DNA of 64,000 nucleotides from Methylobacterium thuringiense (lineage in GTDB: Bacteria > Pseudomonadota > Alphaproteobacteria > Rhizobiales > Beijerinckiaceae), in NCBI RefSeq assembly GCF_022179645.1, contig NZ_BPRA01000002.1, positions 1 to 64,000 of the forward strand, given 5' to 3'. Positions 47,004-56,739 of the stretch are shown here, in pieces (position 1 is the stretch's first letter; every line of letters begins with the position of its first letter). The position numbers and the translations under genes are program-made. Under the pieces are notes generated by a model that was not told the DNA's origin, did not search any database, and saw nothing but the letters and a program-made list of their open reading frames with translations.

Positions 47004-47510
47004 ATGGGCGCCTCGGGTCTTCTCGTCGTTTTTCCGTTCCTGATGGCTTATGCCGCCTCGAGCGATCTCTTGACGATGACCATCCCGAACTGGATTTCGC
47101 TTGCGCTGATCTCCGGCTTCGCCATCGTCGCCACCTTCTCCGGGCTCGGATGGGCGGAGATCGGTTGGCATGTCGGGGCTGCGGCGTTGACGTTGTGCGT
47201 GACCTTCGCACTCTTCGCCCGCGGGTTGATCGGTGGTGGAGATGCCAAGCTCGCCGCCGCGACGACACTGTGGCTCGGTGCCGGCAACATGCTGGATTAC
47301 CTGCTCGTCGCTTCGGTTCTCGGCGGTGGCTTGACCCTTGGATTGCTGACCGCCCGGTCACATCCTCTGCCGTCGCTGCTGGTTCGCCTCCCCTTCGCCG
47401 TCCATCTGCACGATCGCACGACCGGCGTGCCATACGGCATCGCGCTCGCTGTGGCCGGTCTCGTCGTCGTACCGCAGACGGTGCTCTGGTCGGACCTGCT
47501 CGGCCTTTGA
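47004..47510 (+). CDS. cpaA: Prepilin peptidase CpaA/TadV
   Basis: 168 aa polytopic aspartic protease (A24). Catalytic D21 (SSDLLTMTIPNW) and D80 (GGGDAKLAAA, the GxGD site). About six membrane helices. It cleaves Flp prepilin at the inner membrane. It has only the peptidase domain, without the methylase domain of PilD. Confidence 0.93.
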   Translation: MGASGLLVVFPFLMAYAASSDLLTMTIPNWISLALISGFAIVATFSGLGWAEIGWHVGAAALTLCVTFALFARGLIGGGDAKLAAATTLWLGAGNMLDYLLVASVLGGGLTLGLLTARSHPLPSLLVRLPFAVHLHDRTTGVPYGIALAVAGLVVVPQTVLWSDLLGL

Positions 47511-47793
47511 GCCAGCGTCGATGAGACGGCCACTCCCCTCTGTGTAGAGAAGCCGATTCTCAGTCGAGCCTGTGGCAAATCGAGATGCCAGCTGGATTAC
47601 TTTCCATCTCGGATTGAGACTTCGCCAGATCCATCGACCTATGCGGGAACCGACACATCGATATGGCGACGCAGGACGACACCGCGCGCGTTGCGGGGTG
47701 ACTTGATCACGATCGGTTAACCCTAATTTGAGGAATCCCGCTCAAACCTGACGAACGAACGGCGCTTGAGCCGTCGTCAGGACATTGGCTCCG

Positions 47794-48591
47794 ATGAAAC
47801 CAGCCCGCCTCGCCGTCCTCGCCATCGCGCTCGTCGCGGGCGGTGGCGCGGCGTATCTGATGAGCGGCGAGGAAGCCCCTCCGCCCGCTCCGGCGTCTGC
47901 GCCCGCTGTGGCGATGACGGATGTGCTGGTCGCGGCGGCAGACCTGCCCGTCGGCCAAACTCTCAAGGCTCAGGATCTGCGCTGGCAACCCTGGCCGGAC
48001 CAAGCGTTGACTGCGGGCTACATCACCCGCTCCGCAGTTCCCAAAGGGCTCGAAGACGCGTCCGGATCGATCATCCGCACGAGCTTCCTCGCCAACGAGC
48101 CGATCCGTACCGAAAAGCTTGTGAAGGCTGGCAGCGGTTTCATGTCGGCGATCCTGCCTTCGGGCATGCGCGCCGTCGCGATCGAGATCGCCAAAGGCGG
48201 GTCGAGTTCGGCCGGCGGCTTCGTGCTTCCCAACGACCACGTCGACGTCATCAGCATCAGCGTCGCCAAGGCCGGACCGGGCGGGAGCAGCGAGCAGCCC
48301 GTCCAGACGGCCCAGACCCTGCTCACCGACATCCGCGTGCTGGCGGTCGGCCAGGTCGTCCAGGAGCGCAACGGCGAGACCGTGGTCACCGGGGAAACGG
48401 CGACGCTCGCGTTGACTCCGGCCCAGGCCGAGACGGTGACGCTCGCCCAGAAGGTCGGCTCGATCTCCCTCGTGCTGCGCAGCATCCTCGATACCGGCAA
48501 AGCCAACGACACGGCGTCCGCAGAGCCCGCGCCAGAGACGGCGCTCACGGTCGTCCGCTTCGGCGTCGCCCAGAAGCAGCTGCGTAAGTGA
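47794..48591 (+). CDS. cpaB: Tad pilus assembly protein CpaB/RcpC
   Basis: 265 aa. N-terminal membrane anchor (LAVLAIALVAGGGAAYL), then an SAF domain (VLVAAADLPVGQTLKAQDLRW, shortened) and an RcpC-type domain. It is thought to stabilise the outer-membrane secretin. The ATG at 47794 follows CAGGAC. A 283-base gap before it may hold its own promoter. It overlaps the GAGGAG site of cpaC. Confidence 0.92.
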   Translation: MKPARLAVLAIALVAGGGAAYLMSGEEAPPPAPASAPAVAMTDVLVAAADLPVGQTLKAQDLRWQPWPDQALTAGYITRSAVPKGLEDASGSIIRTSFLANEPIRTEKLVKAGSGFMSAILPSGMRAVAIEIAKGGSSSAGGFVLPNDHVDVISISVAKAGPGGSSEQPVQTAQTLLTDIRVLAVGQVVQERNGETVVTGETATLALTPAQAETVTLAQKVGSISLVLRSILDTGKANDTASAEPAPETALTVVRFGVAQKQLRK

Positions 48592-48599
48592 GGAGCGCC

Positions 48600-50069
48600 A
48601 TGATGACGATGAACCGCAAGCGTCTGCTCCTTCCCGCCCTCTGCACGCTCGCAATGGCCTGTGTGGCCTTCGGCCGTGCGGAGGCGCAGCCCGACCCGCG
48701 CCTCGGTCAAGCTCCCGTGCTTTCGGTGGGGGCGAACGAATCCTCGGCCTCGCGCAGGGTCGACCTCAGCATCGGCCGTTCCCTGATCGTCGACCTTCCG
48801 CGCGATGCGAAGGAGGTGTTCGTCGCCAATCCGGCGGTCGCCAACGCGGTGGTGCGCTCGACACGCAAGGTCTTCATCATCGGCATCACCAACGGTGCGA
48901 CCTCGATCTTCGTGATGGATGGCGACGGTCGTCAGATCGCGGCCCTCGATGTCACCGTTGCGCGCGATATCAGCGTCCTGCGCCAAACACTGAACCAGAG
49001 CATTCCGGGCGGCCGCTTCGACGTCCGCGCGGCGGGCGACTCTTTCATCCTGACCGGGAGTGTCGCGTCGGCCTCGGAGGCGCAGCAGGCCGTCGATATC
49101 GCCAACGGCTTCGTCGGAGCGAGCGGTGGCGGTGCCGGGGGCACCCGCGGCGCCATCATCAACAACCTGACGATCCGCGAGAAGGATCAGGTGATGCTGC
49201 GCGTCACCGTGGTCGAGGTGGCGCGCGTCGTGCTCAAGCAGTTCGGGGTGAACCTGAGCGGAGGCTGGTCGAACCTCAATCTCGTCAACGCGACCCCGCT
49301 TTCGCTGTCTGGCGGCCAGTTCCCGTCTGGCAACCTCCTTTCCGGTACGGTCAACACCGGCGGTGGCGGAAGTCTGACCGCCACCCTGCGAGCCTTCGAG
49401 CAGGCTGGCGTCTCGCGCATCCTGGCCGAGCCCACGCTGACCGCCGTTTCCGGCGAATCGGCGAATTTTACCGCTGGCGGGGAAATTCCGGTGCCGGCCA
49501 GCCAGGCCTGCGCCGTCGGCGGTCTGAACTGCGTGGTCGGCATCCAATACAAGCCCTACGGCGTCTCGCTGGTCTTTACCCCGATCGTTCTGTCGGAGAA
49601 CCGGATTTCGATCCGCGTCGGCACCAACGTGACCGAGATCGACCCGCAGAACTCGTTCACTTTCGTCAGCGGAAGCACCAGCACCTCCGTGCCGGGCGTC
49701 ACGGTCCGCAAGTCGGAGACGACGGTGGAGCTCGCCTCCGGCGCGACGATGATGACGGCCGGCCTGATCCAGCAGAAGTCGAAGGCCGCAATCAACGGCC
49801 TGCCGGGGCTCATCAACCTGCCGATCCTCGGCGCCCTGTTCCGCTCGCGCGACTACCAGCGCCAGGAGACGGAACTGATGATCATGGTCACTCCGTACAT
49901 CGCCAAGGCGATGCAGCCGCAGCAGGTCGCGCGCCCCGACGACGGATTCGTCGATGCCACCGATCTGCAGGGTGTGCTGCTCGGCCGGCTGAACCGGATC
50001 TACGGCTCCGCCGGCGGCAGCTCGCTGGGACGCGGCTATCGTGGCCGCGTCGGCTTCATCGCCGACTGA
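48600..50069 (+). CDS. cpaC: Outer-membrane secretin CpaC/RcpA
   Basis: 489 aa. Signal peptide (residues 1-28, ending RAEAQ), an N-terminal pilus-assembly N domain with a BON-like region (120-175), and the secretin domain (about 230-440) with GEIPVPASQ and a VPGLGxLF-like GLPGLINLPILGALFRS signature (shortened). It forms the pilus exit ring. ATG 48600 has GAGGAG five bases upstream. A GTG at 48588 is rejected because it lies before that site. Confidence 0.95.
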   Translation: MMTMNRKRLLLPALCTLAMACVAFGRAEAQPDPRLGQAPVLSVGANESSASRRVDLSIGRSLIVDLPRDAKEVFVANPAVANAVVRSTRKVFIIGITNGATSIFVMDGDGRQIAALDVTVARDISVLRQTLNQSIPGGRFDVRAAGDSFILTGSVASASEAQQAVDIANGFVGASGGGAGGTRGAIINNLTIREKDQVMLRVTVVEVARVVLKQFGVNLSGGWSNLNLVNATPLSLSGGQFPSGNLLSGTVNTGGGGSLTATLRAFEQAGVSRILAEPTLTAVSGESANFTAGGEIPVPASQACAVGGLNCVVGIQYKPYGVSLVFTPIVLSENRISIRVGTNVTEIDPQNSFTFVSGSTSTSVPGVTVRKSETTVELASGATMMTAGLIQQKSKAAINGLPGLINLPILGALFRSRDYQRQETELMIMVTPYIAKAMQPQQVARPDDGFVDATDLQGVLLGRLNRIYGSAGGSSLGRGYRGRVGFIAD

Positions 50070-50135
50070 GCCGGCTCTCCCCGACCCCTCACCGACATCC
50101 ATGGCCGGCCCGAGGCCGCAGCAGGATCGCGAACG

Positions 50136-50882
50136 ATGGCCCTCTACGCTCCCCTGACGCCGACGTCCCGATCGCCCCTGGCGTTGGCGGCGTTGGTGCT
50201 GCTCGCCGCTTCGCTCGGTGCCTGCAAAAGCGACCGTGTCACCGCGACGGGGTCCATCTACCCCGACGACGTGCGCGCGCGGCATCCCATCGTCCTCGCC
50301 GACGGCATCCGCACTCTGGATGTCTTTCCCACCGGCCCCGGTCATCTCGACCCGCGCCAGGCGGCGGATGTCGATGCCTTCCTGCTCGAATTCCGCCGCT
50401 ACGGCCGCGGGCGGCTCGCCATCGACATTCCGCGCGGCGTGTCTCCCGGCGTCAGTGCGGCTGTCGAGCGCACCGGTGCTGCAATCCGCAGGCGTAGCAC
50501 GGAGGGCGGCGTTCCGTCTGGTGCCGTCGTCGTAGCGAGCTACGCCGTCGCCGACCCGTCCCTCGCCTCGCCGCTGAGACTCAGCTTCGAACGTATGGAG
50601 GCTAAGGTCGCGAGCGCTTGTGGGATGTGGCCGCAGGATCTCGGCGTCAGCAACCCGGCCTTCAACCTGCGCAACGAGCCGTCCTGGAATCTCGGCTGTG
50701 CCACGCGCTCCAATATCGCTGCGCAGGTTGCCGATCCCGTGGACCTCGTCCGCGGCCGCCCGGAAGGCCGGATCGACACCGTTCGCCGGTCCCAGGTCAT
50801 CGACAAGCTGCGCCAAGGCAACGATCCGTCAACCACATGGAGGCAGGATGGGACGGCCAACGTGAAGGGTGCGCTCCAGTAG
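50136..50882 (+). CDS. cpaD: Tad pilus lipoprotein CpaD
   Basis: 248 aa with a lipoprotein signal peptide and lipobox LGAC (C30). The CpaD domain shows PDDVRARHPIVLADG and ACGMWPQDLGVSNPAFN..NEPSWNLGCATRSNIAAQVADP (key residues only). An outer-membrane partner of the secretin in alphaproteobacterial tad loci. Confidence 0.93.
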   Translation: MALYAPLTPTSRSPLALAALVLLAASLGACKSDRVTATGSIYPDDVRARHPIVLADGIRTLDVFPTGPGHLDPRQAADVDAFLLEFRRYGRGRLAIDIPRGVSPGVSAAVERTGAAIRRRSTEGGVPSGAVVVASYAVADPSLASPLRLSFERMEAKVASACGMWPQDLGVSNPAFNLRNEPSWNLGCATRSNIAAQVADPVDLVRGRPEGRIDTVRRSQVIDKLRQGNDPSTTWRQDGTANVKGALQ

Positions 50883-50963
50883 CTGGGCGCACCAGCAGGC
50901 GGCCGGTTCGTCCCGCGTCGCTTGCCACCGAAGGCGCGCAAGCACTCGAATCGGAAACGAGAC

Positions 50964-52217
50964 ATGCCGGACCCGAACGAGGCCATCGACCGCATCATTG
51001 CCCCGGTGCCTCGGATCACCATCCAGGCCTTTTGCGAGACGCCGGAGACATCCGCGCTGATCGAGGCGGCGGTCGGCGACCGGCGCATGCAGAAGGCCCA
51101 TGTGCGCATCCAGATGGGTGGCGGTGCGGCCGCGGTGGAAGCGTTCCGGCAGGCGCCGACGCCGAACGTAATCGTCATCGAGATCCAGGGGCCGAAATCG
51201 CGCCCCCTCGAATGCCTCGATTCCCTCGCCGAGGTTTGCGACCCCGGCACCAAGGTCATCATCATCGGCCACGTCAACGACGTGATGCTCTATCGCCAGT
51301 TCCTCCAGCGCGGCGTCAGCGAATACCTGATGGCGCCGGTCGAACCGCTCGGCCTGATCACCGCGATCTCGGACCTGTTCTCAGCGCCGGGGGCCAAGCC
51401 CGTCGGCCGGACCATCGCCGTCTTCGGCGCCAGAGGGGGCGCCGGAGCCTCGACGATCGCTCACAACCTCGCCTGGACCGTAGCGCGCGAGCACGGAACC
51501 GCGACGGTGATCGCGGACCTGTCCATTGCCTTCGGCACGGCCAGCCTCAACTTCAACCAGGATCCGCCGCAGGGCATCGCCGAGGCGGTCTTCGCGCCCG
51601 AACGCCTCGATTCGAATCTGCTCGACCGCCTGCTGTCGAAGTGCAGCGATAATCTCAGCCTGCTCTCGGCGCCCGCATCCCTGGACCGGACGGTCGACCT
51701 CTCTGAGGCATCATTCGATGCCCTGATCGACCTGTTGCGGGCTGCCGTGCCCTGTGTCGTGCTCGATGTACCGCAGGGCTGGTCCGCCTGGACGAAGCGC
51801 ATCCTCGTCGGAGCCGACGAGATCCTGATCGTCGCGCAGCCCGATCTCGCCTCGCTGCGCAACACCAAGAACCTGCTCGCGGTACTGGCACAGAGCCGGC
51901 CCAACGACGCCCGCGCCCGCGTCGTTCTCAACGGCGTCGGCATGACCAAGCGTCCCGAGATCGCCGCGGCGGAATTCGCCAAGGCGCTCGACGTGCCGCC
52001 CTGTGCCGTTCTGCCCTTCGATCCGGCTCTGTTCGGCACGGCGGCGAATAACGGCCAGATGATCGCAGAGGTGCAGGCCAATTCGAAACCGGCCGAAATC
52101 TTCGCGTCCCTGGCGGCGGCCGTGACCGGCCGCGTGGAGATCCGCCGAGGCCGCGCGAACATGCTCGATCCGCTCCAGCCCCTGTTCGCCAAGCTCTCGC
52201 GCCGCAAGGCGTCCTAG
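50964..52217 (+). CDS. cpaE: Pilus localisation ATPase CpaE/TadZ
   Basis: 417 aa. A degenerate receiver-like domain (about 18-140) is followed by a ParA/MinD-type ATPase domain. Its Walker A region GARGGAGAST (155-164) lacks the usual Lys, as in many TadZ proteins, which suggests weak or no hydrolysis. It directs pilus assembly to the cell pole. The ATG at 50964 is used; a TTG at 50922 is possible. Confidence 0.92.
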   Translation: MPDPNEAIDRIIAPVPRITIQAFCETPETSALIEAAVGDRRMQKAHVRIQMGGGAAAVEAFRQAPTPNVIVIEIQGPKSRPLECLDSLAEVCDPGTKVIIIGHVNDVMLYRQFLQRGVSEYLMAPVEPLGLITAISDLFSAPGAKPVGRTIAVFGARGGAGASTIAHNLAWTVAREHGTATVIADLSIAFGTASLNFNQDPPQGIAEAVFAPERLDSNLLDRLLSKCSDNLSLLSAPASLDRTVDLSEASFDALIDLLRAAVPCVVLDVPQGWSAWTKRILVGADEILIVAQPDLASLRNTKNLLAVLAQSRPNDARARVVLNGVGMTKRPEIAAAEFAKALDVPPCAVLPFDPALFGTAANNGQMIAEVQANSKPAEIFASLAAAVTGRVEIRRGRANMLDPLQPLFAKLSRRKAS

Positions 52218-52322
52218 AGCAGGCTGCGAAAAAGCGGCAACGGTTTTTCGCGCGAAGCCTGCTCTCAACTTTTGAATCGATCACGCTGCGTTTCGATCGA
52301 TCCGAGCGAAACGCAGCGTGAT
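52216..52322. repeat. two stacked inverted repeats between cpaE and cpaF
   Basis: Hairpin 1: AGAGCAGGCT/AGCCTGCTCT (52216-52225, 52256-52265), with inner GCGAAAAA/TTTTTCGC. Hairpin 2: 16-bp perfect arms 52280-52295 and 52307-52322 around an 11-base loop. The first begins inside the cpaE stop codon. It looks like a dispersed palindromic element that could also lower transcription within the tad operon. Confidence 0.85.
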
Positions 52323-52348
52323 CTAGACATCGGAAGGCGCTCGGCGCG

Positions 52349-53803
52349 ATGTTCGGTAGACGATCAGGTTCGGCGGCGGCACCTGCCAGCGTGCCCGGCC
52401 CGGCCGCGCAGGTTGCGCCGCCGGTGCTGTATCAGGAAGAGCCCGCCCGGCCGCGCGTCGATGCGCCGGCCCCGAAGCAGGCCGTGGCGGTACCGGCAAC
52501 ACCTCAGAAATCCGAGGACTACTACCGCACGAAGAGCATGATCTTCGGTGCGCTGATCGAAGCGATCGACCTCACCCAGCTCGCCCGCCTCGACGGAGAA
52601 AGCGCCCGCGAGGAAATCCGCGACATCGTTTCGGAGATCATCGGCCTCAAGAACATCGTCCTGTCGATCGCAGAGCAGGAGGAGCTGCTCGACGACATCT
52701 GCAACGATGTCCTGGGCTACGGTCCCCTCGAGCCGCTGCTCGCGCGCGACGACATCGCCGACGTGATGGTGAACGGCGCGAGCCGGACCTTCATCGAGGT
52801 GAACGGCAAGATCCAGCTCACGTCCGTCCGCTTCCGCGACAACGCGCAGCTGATGAACATCTGCCAGCGCATCGTCAGCCAGGTCGGCCGGCGCGTCGAC
52901 GAAGCCTCGCCGATCTGCGATGCGCGTCTTCCCGACGGTTCGCGCGTCAACGTGATCGCGCCGCCGCTCGCCATCGACGGCCCCTGCCTCACGATCCGTA
53001 AGTTCAAGAAGGACAAGCTCACTCTCGAACAGCTGGTCAAATTCGGCGCGATCTCGCCGGAGGGCGCAAAGATCTTGCAGATCATCGGCAAGGTCCGCTG
53101 CAACGTGGTGATCTCGGGCGGCACCGGCTCGGGCAAGACGACCCTGTTGAATTGCCTGACCGCCTTCATCGAGCATGACGAGCGCATCATTACCTGTGAG
53201 GACGCTGCCGAACTCCAGCTCCAGCAGCCCCATGTCGTGCGTCTCGAAACCAGGCCTCCGAATCTCGAGGGCCAGGGCACTATCAGCATGCGCGATCTCG
53301 TCAAGAACTGCCTGCGCATGCGGCCCGAACGCATCATCGTCGGCGAGGTGCGCGGACCCGAGGCGTTCGATCTGCTTCAGGCCATGAATACGGGCCACGA
53401 CGGCTCGATGGGGACCCTGCACGCCAACTCCCCGCGCGAATGCCTCTCGCGTATCGAATCGATGATCACGATGGGCGGGTTCTCGCTGCCCTCGCGCACC
53501 CTGCGCGAGATGATCACCGGATCGATCGACGTGATCGTGCAGGCGATGCGCATGCGCGACGGCTCGCGCCGCATCACCCACATCACCGAGGTGATGGGGA
53601 TGGAGGGCGACATCATCATTACCCAGGACTTGTTCGTCTATGACATCCTCGGCGAGGACGCGAACGGACGCCTGATCGGCCGCCACCGCTCGACCGGGAT
53701 CGGTCGTCCGCGTTTTTGGGAACGGGCCCGCTATTACGGCGAGGAGCAGGCGCTGGCCGCGGCTCTGGATGCGGCCAGCGCACAGGGAGAAGTGGCCGCA
53801 TGA
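52349..53803 (+). CDS. cpaF: Tad secretion ATPase CpaF/TadA
   Basis: 484 aa VirB11-type hexameric ATPase. N-terminal helical domain (60-240), Walker A GGTGSGKT (257-264), Asp and His boxes, and Walker B RIIVGEVRGPEAFD. It powers pilus extension from the cytoplasm. Its stop overlaps the tadB ATG (ATGA). Confidence 0.96.
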   Translation: MFGRRSGSAAAPASVPGPAAQVAPPVLYQEEPARPRVDAPAPKQAVAVPATPQKSEDYYRTKSMIFGALIEAIDLTQLARLDGESAREEIRDIVSEIIGLKNIVLSIAEQEELLDDICNDVLGYGPLEPLLARDDIADVMVNGASRTFIEVNGKIQLTSVRFRDNAQLMNICQRIVSQVGRRVDEASPICDARLPDGSRVNVIAPPLAIDGPCLTIRKFKKDKLTLEQLVKFGAISPEGAKILQIIGKVRCNVVISGGTGSGKTTLLNCLTAFIEHDERIITCEDAAELQLQQPHVVRLETRPPNLEGQGTISMRDLVKNCLRMRPERIIVGEVRGPEAFDLLQAMNTGHDGSMGTLHANSPRECLSRIESMITMGGFSLPSRTLREMITGSIDVIVQAMRMRDGSRRITHITEVMGMEGDIIITQDLFVYDILGEDANGRLIGRHRSTGIGRPRFWERARYYGEEQALAAALDAASAQGEVAA

Positions 53804-54768
53804 ACGTGTCGGGCGCCTCTCTCGCCGCTGGCCTCGTGGCCGTGGCCGCCGGCGGTGTCGCCTACGTTTTCCTGATGCCGCTGCTGTCCAGCGAGCGGCG
53901 GGCGGAACAACGCCGGAAATCCCTCGGTGCCGTCAAGGTTTCCGTCGACCGGGCCTCCGCGCTCAACCGCCGCGATCAGGTCGCCAAGAGTCTCAAGGAG
54001 ATCGAGGCCAAGAAGAACACCGGGAAGGTAACCCTGGACGTTCGGTTGGCCCGAGCCGGTCTCGACTGGTCGCGGGAACGCTTCTTCGTGGTCGCAGCGG
54101 TGATGGCCGTCGTCTTCGCGCTGCTCGCCCTGTTCCTGACCGGGGAGCCCCTGGCGGCGGTCGGCGCACTCTTCGCCGGTGGCTTCGGGTTGCCGATCTG
54201 GATGTTGTCCCTTCTTCAGGCGCGACGCACGAAGAAATTCGTGGCCGAGCTGCCTAACGCCATCGACGTCGTGGTCCGCGGTATCCGTTCGGGCATTCCC
54301 GTCGGCGATTGCCTGCGCATCATCGCGCGCGAGGCGGAGGAACCGCTACGCAGCGAATTCCGGATCGCTGTCGAAGCGCAGACGGTCGGCATTCCGATGT
54401 CGGATGCGATCCTGCGGATGTACGAGCGCGTGCCGGTCACCGACGTCAATTTCTTTGCCGTCGTCATCGCCATCCAGGCCAAATCGGGCGGAAACCTCTC
54501 GGAAGCCTTGGGCAACCTTTCCCGCGTCCTGCGCGAGCGCAAGAAAATGGTTGGCAAGGTGCAGGCGATGAGCATGGAGGCCAAGGCCTCGGGCGTCATC
54601 ATCGCCGCCCTGCCGTTCATCGTGGCGCTGCTGACTTACCTATCGAGCCCGGACTACGTCTCGCTGCTCTGGACGACGACAGTCGGCAAGGCGGCACTGG
54701 TGGTATCCGCCTTCTGGATGTCGCTCGGGATCTTCTCGATGAAGAAGATGATCACCTTCGATATTTGA
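53800..54768 (+). CDS. tadB: Tad inner-membrane platform protein TadB/CpaG
   Basis: 322 aa T2SF-domain protein. N-terminal helix, two central helices (about 100-155), the cytoplasmic T2SF core (ELPNAIDVVVRGIRSGIPV, shortened) and C-terminal helices. It couples CpaF to the pilus. Overlaps cpaF by four bases; tadC follows after 37 bases. Confidence 0.95.
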   Translation: MNVSGASLAAGLVAVAAGGVAYVFLMPLLSSERRAEQRRKSLGAVKVSVDRASALNRRDQVAKSLKEIEAKKNTGKVTLDVRLARAGLDWSRERFFVVAAVMAVVFALLALFLTGEPLAAVGALFAGGFGLPIWMLSLLQARRTKKFVAELPNAIDVVVRGIRSGIPVGDCLRIIAREAEEPLRSEFRIAVEAQTVGIPMSDAILRMYERVPVTDVNFFAVVIAIQAKSGGNLSEALGNLSRVLRERKKMVGKVQAMSMEAKASGVIIAALPFIVALLTYLSSPDYVSLLWTTTVGKAALVVSAFWMSLGIFSMKKMITFDI

Positions 54769-54805
54769 CGTCGACCCGGCGCAGACCGGCCTGGGAAGCA
54801 CAACC

Positions 54806-55774
54806 ATGAGCGCGACATTTATAGAGTTCCTGACCAATCCGAAAGTCGGAGCGATGGTGCTGACGGGCCTCGCGGCCGCGGCCACCGTGTTCACCCTGGT
54901 GCAGCCGCTGGTCGAGACCGACAAGCTCGGTAAGCGCATGAAGCTCGTCAGCGACGAACGCGAGCAGTTGCGGCAGCGCGAGCGCGAAAAGCTGACGAAC
55001 AAGTCGTCGCTCCGCTCCGAGCCCAAGGCCTACATGAAGCGGATCGTCGATCGCTTCCAGCTGAGCGCATGGCTCGGCACCGACACGGCCAAAGCGAAGC
55101 TCGTCATGGCCGGCTTCCGAGGCCAGGGCGCAGAGACCGCGTTCCTGTTCTTCCGGCTCGTCTCACCGGCTGTGGCGGCGGTGGTCGCGATTTTCTACCT
55201 GTTCGTGCTCGGTGTGCTCGATCAACCCTTCATCGTCCGGTTCGGGTTGGTGATCCTCGCGCTCTTCATCGGCATCAAGGTGCCGGAACTCTATCTGTCG
55301 AACCGCACGAGCAAGCGGCAGGCGGAGATCAAGCGCGCATGGCCGGATGCTCTCGATCTGACCCTGATCTGCGTCGAATCGGGGATGGCGGTCGAGAATT
55401 CCTTCCGGCGGGTTGGCATCGAGATCGCAACGCAATCGGTGGTGCTGGCCGAAGAGTTCGCCCTAACTGTCGCGGAACTTTCGTATCTGCCCGACAGGCG
55501 CGCGGCCTACGAGAATCTGGCGAACCGCGTCGGCTTGGACGCGGTCAAATCGATCACGACGGCACTGATCCAGGCGGAGCGTTACGGGACGCCGGTGGGA
55601 CAGGCACTCCGGGTTCTGGCGCAGGAAAGCCGCGATCAGAGGCTCAACGACGCAGAAAAGAAAGCTGCAGCGCTTCCGCCCAAACTCACCGTGCCGATGA
55701 TCCTGTTCTTCCTGCCGGTCCTGTTCGTCGTCATCCTGACGCCGGCGATCATCCAGATCTTCCACTACCAGTGA
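54806..55774 (+). CDS. tadC: Tad inner-membrane platform protein TadC/CpaH
   Basis: 322 aa, second T2SF-domain protein of the platform. N-terminal helix (13-33), further helices near 112-165, T2SF core with WPDALDLTLICVESGMAVE and a final helix (MILFFLPVLFVVILTPAII, shortened). Last gene of the tad operon on this strand. Confidence 0.95.
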   Translation: MSATFIEFLTNPKVGAMVLTGLAAAATVFTLVQPLVETDKLGKRMKLVSDEREQLRQREREKLTNKSSLRSEPKAYMKRIVDRFQLSAWLGTDTAKAKLVMAGFRGQGAETAFLFFRLVSPAVAAVVAIFYLFVLGVLDQPFIVRFGLVILALFIGIKVPELYLSNRTSKRQAEIKRAWPDALDLTLICVESGMAVENSFRRVGIEIATQSVVLAEEFALTVAELSYLPDRRAAYENLANRVGLDAVKSITTALIQAERYGTPVGQALRVLAQESRDQRLNDAEKKAAALPPKLTVPMILFFLPVLFVVILTPAIIQIFHYQ

Positions 55775-55824
55775 TCGCGCCCGATCGGGGTGCTCGATCG
55801 CTTCCGAGGGGAAATCCGCACCGT

Positions 55825-56622
55825 TCAGCCGCGCGGCGGGACCGCCGCCGTCTTCGGGAGGCGGCGGTTCGCAGCCTGCCGGGCCGCCATCGAGCGGAGC
55901 GAAGCGACGTTGGCGGAAGCCTCCTCGGGCGAGAGATCCTGACGTAAGACGCCCTCCGCCTCGTCGAACCGGCCCTTCAGCCCGAGGGCCAGAGCAAGAT
56001 TCTGCCGCACGCGCGCATCCGCCCGCGGCTGTGCCACCGCAAGGCGAAGGGTGTTCTCGCCCTCGTCGAGTTGATGCGCCAGGACGTAGGAGAGACCGAG
56101 ATTCGAGAGGATCGACGGCTCGTTCGGCGCGATCTTGAGCGCTGCGTCGTAGAAGCCCTGTGCCCGGGCATGATCGCCGAGCTGATCGGCCACCGTCCCT
56201 TGTGCCGAGAGGACGCGCCAGTCGGGCTGGGCTGGCGTATGGGCGTTCTGAAGCACTTCCGAGGCCTCGGAGAACCGGCCGGCGTCGGCGAGGCTCTTGC
56301 CGTAGGCGGCGAGAACATAGCGATCCTTGGGATTGCGGAGAGCGGCCTGCTGCAGCACGGCGACGGCCTGGGTCCGCTGGTTCGTCGCGCGCAGCGCCGA
56401 TGCGTAGCGCAGAGCGCCCCGGATGTCCGAAGGGTCCGAGGTGTAGCTGGTGCCGAGCGCCTCGACCTCGCCGCGCGTCACGCTGCGAGGTCCTGCCGAG
56501 CCGCCGATCGATCCGGTCGTCTCCGGAGACCGCGACTGACACCCCGCGGCGAGGAAGGCGACGAGCGCCACGGTGCCGAGGAACCGGCCGACCCGGCCGG
56601 ACGAGGAGACCTCCGCACGCAT
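55825..56622 (-). CDS. tadD: TPR lipoprotein TadD-like
   Basis: 265 aa. Lipobox AAGC (C28), then about five tetratricopeptide repeats (for example PNEPSILSNLGLSYVLAHQ). TadD is a lipoprotein needed for Tad secretin assembly. Here it is convergent with tadC, unlike the co-directional order in many loci. TadE/F/G-type minor pilins are not found in this window. Confidence 0.85.
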   Translation of the reverse strand: MRAEVSSSGRVGRFLGTVALVAFLAAGCQSRSPETTGSIGGSAGPRSVTRGEVEALGTSYTSDPSDIRGALRYASALRATNQRTQAVAVLQQAALRNPKDRYVLAAYGKSLADAGRFSEASEVLQNAHTPAQPDWRVLSAQGTVADQLGDHARAQGFYDAALKIAPNEPSILSNLGLSYVLAHQLDEGENTLRLAVAQPRADARVRQNLALALGLKGRFDEAEGVLRQDLSPEEASANVASLRSMAARQAANRRLPKTAAVPPRG

Positions 56623-56739
56623 GTTACGCTCCGCATCACCGTCGCCGACGGCATCGCCGTCCCGGTCTTTCGGTGATAGGCGGTTAACCCTAACGGCCCG
56701 TAAACCGATCCCTCCCCGACCATATCCAAACGAGCGCCG

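Noticed and set aside
48018-50816. 932-codon open frame on the minus strand
   Set aside because: It lies antisense to the well-supported cpaB-cpaC-cpaD genes and is a by-product of high GC; it has no domain content.
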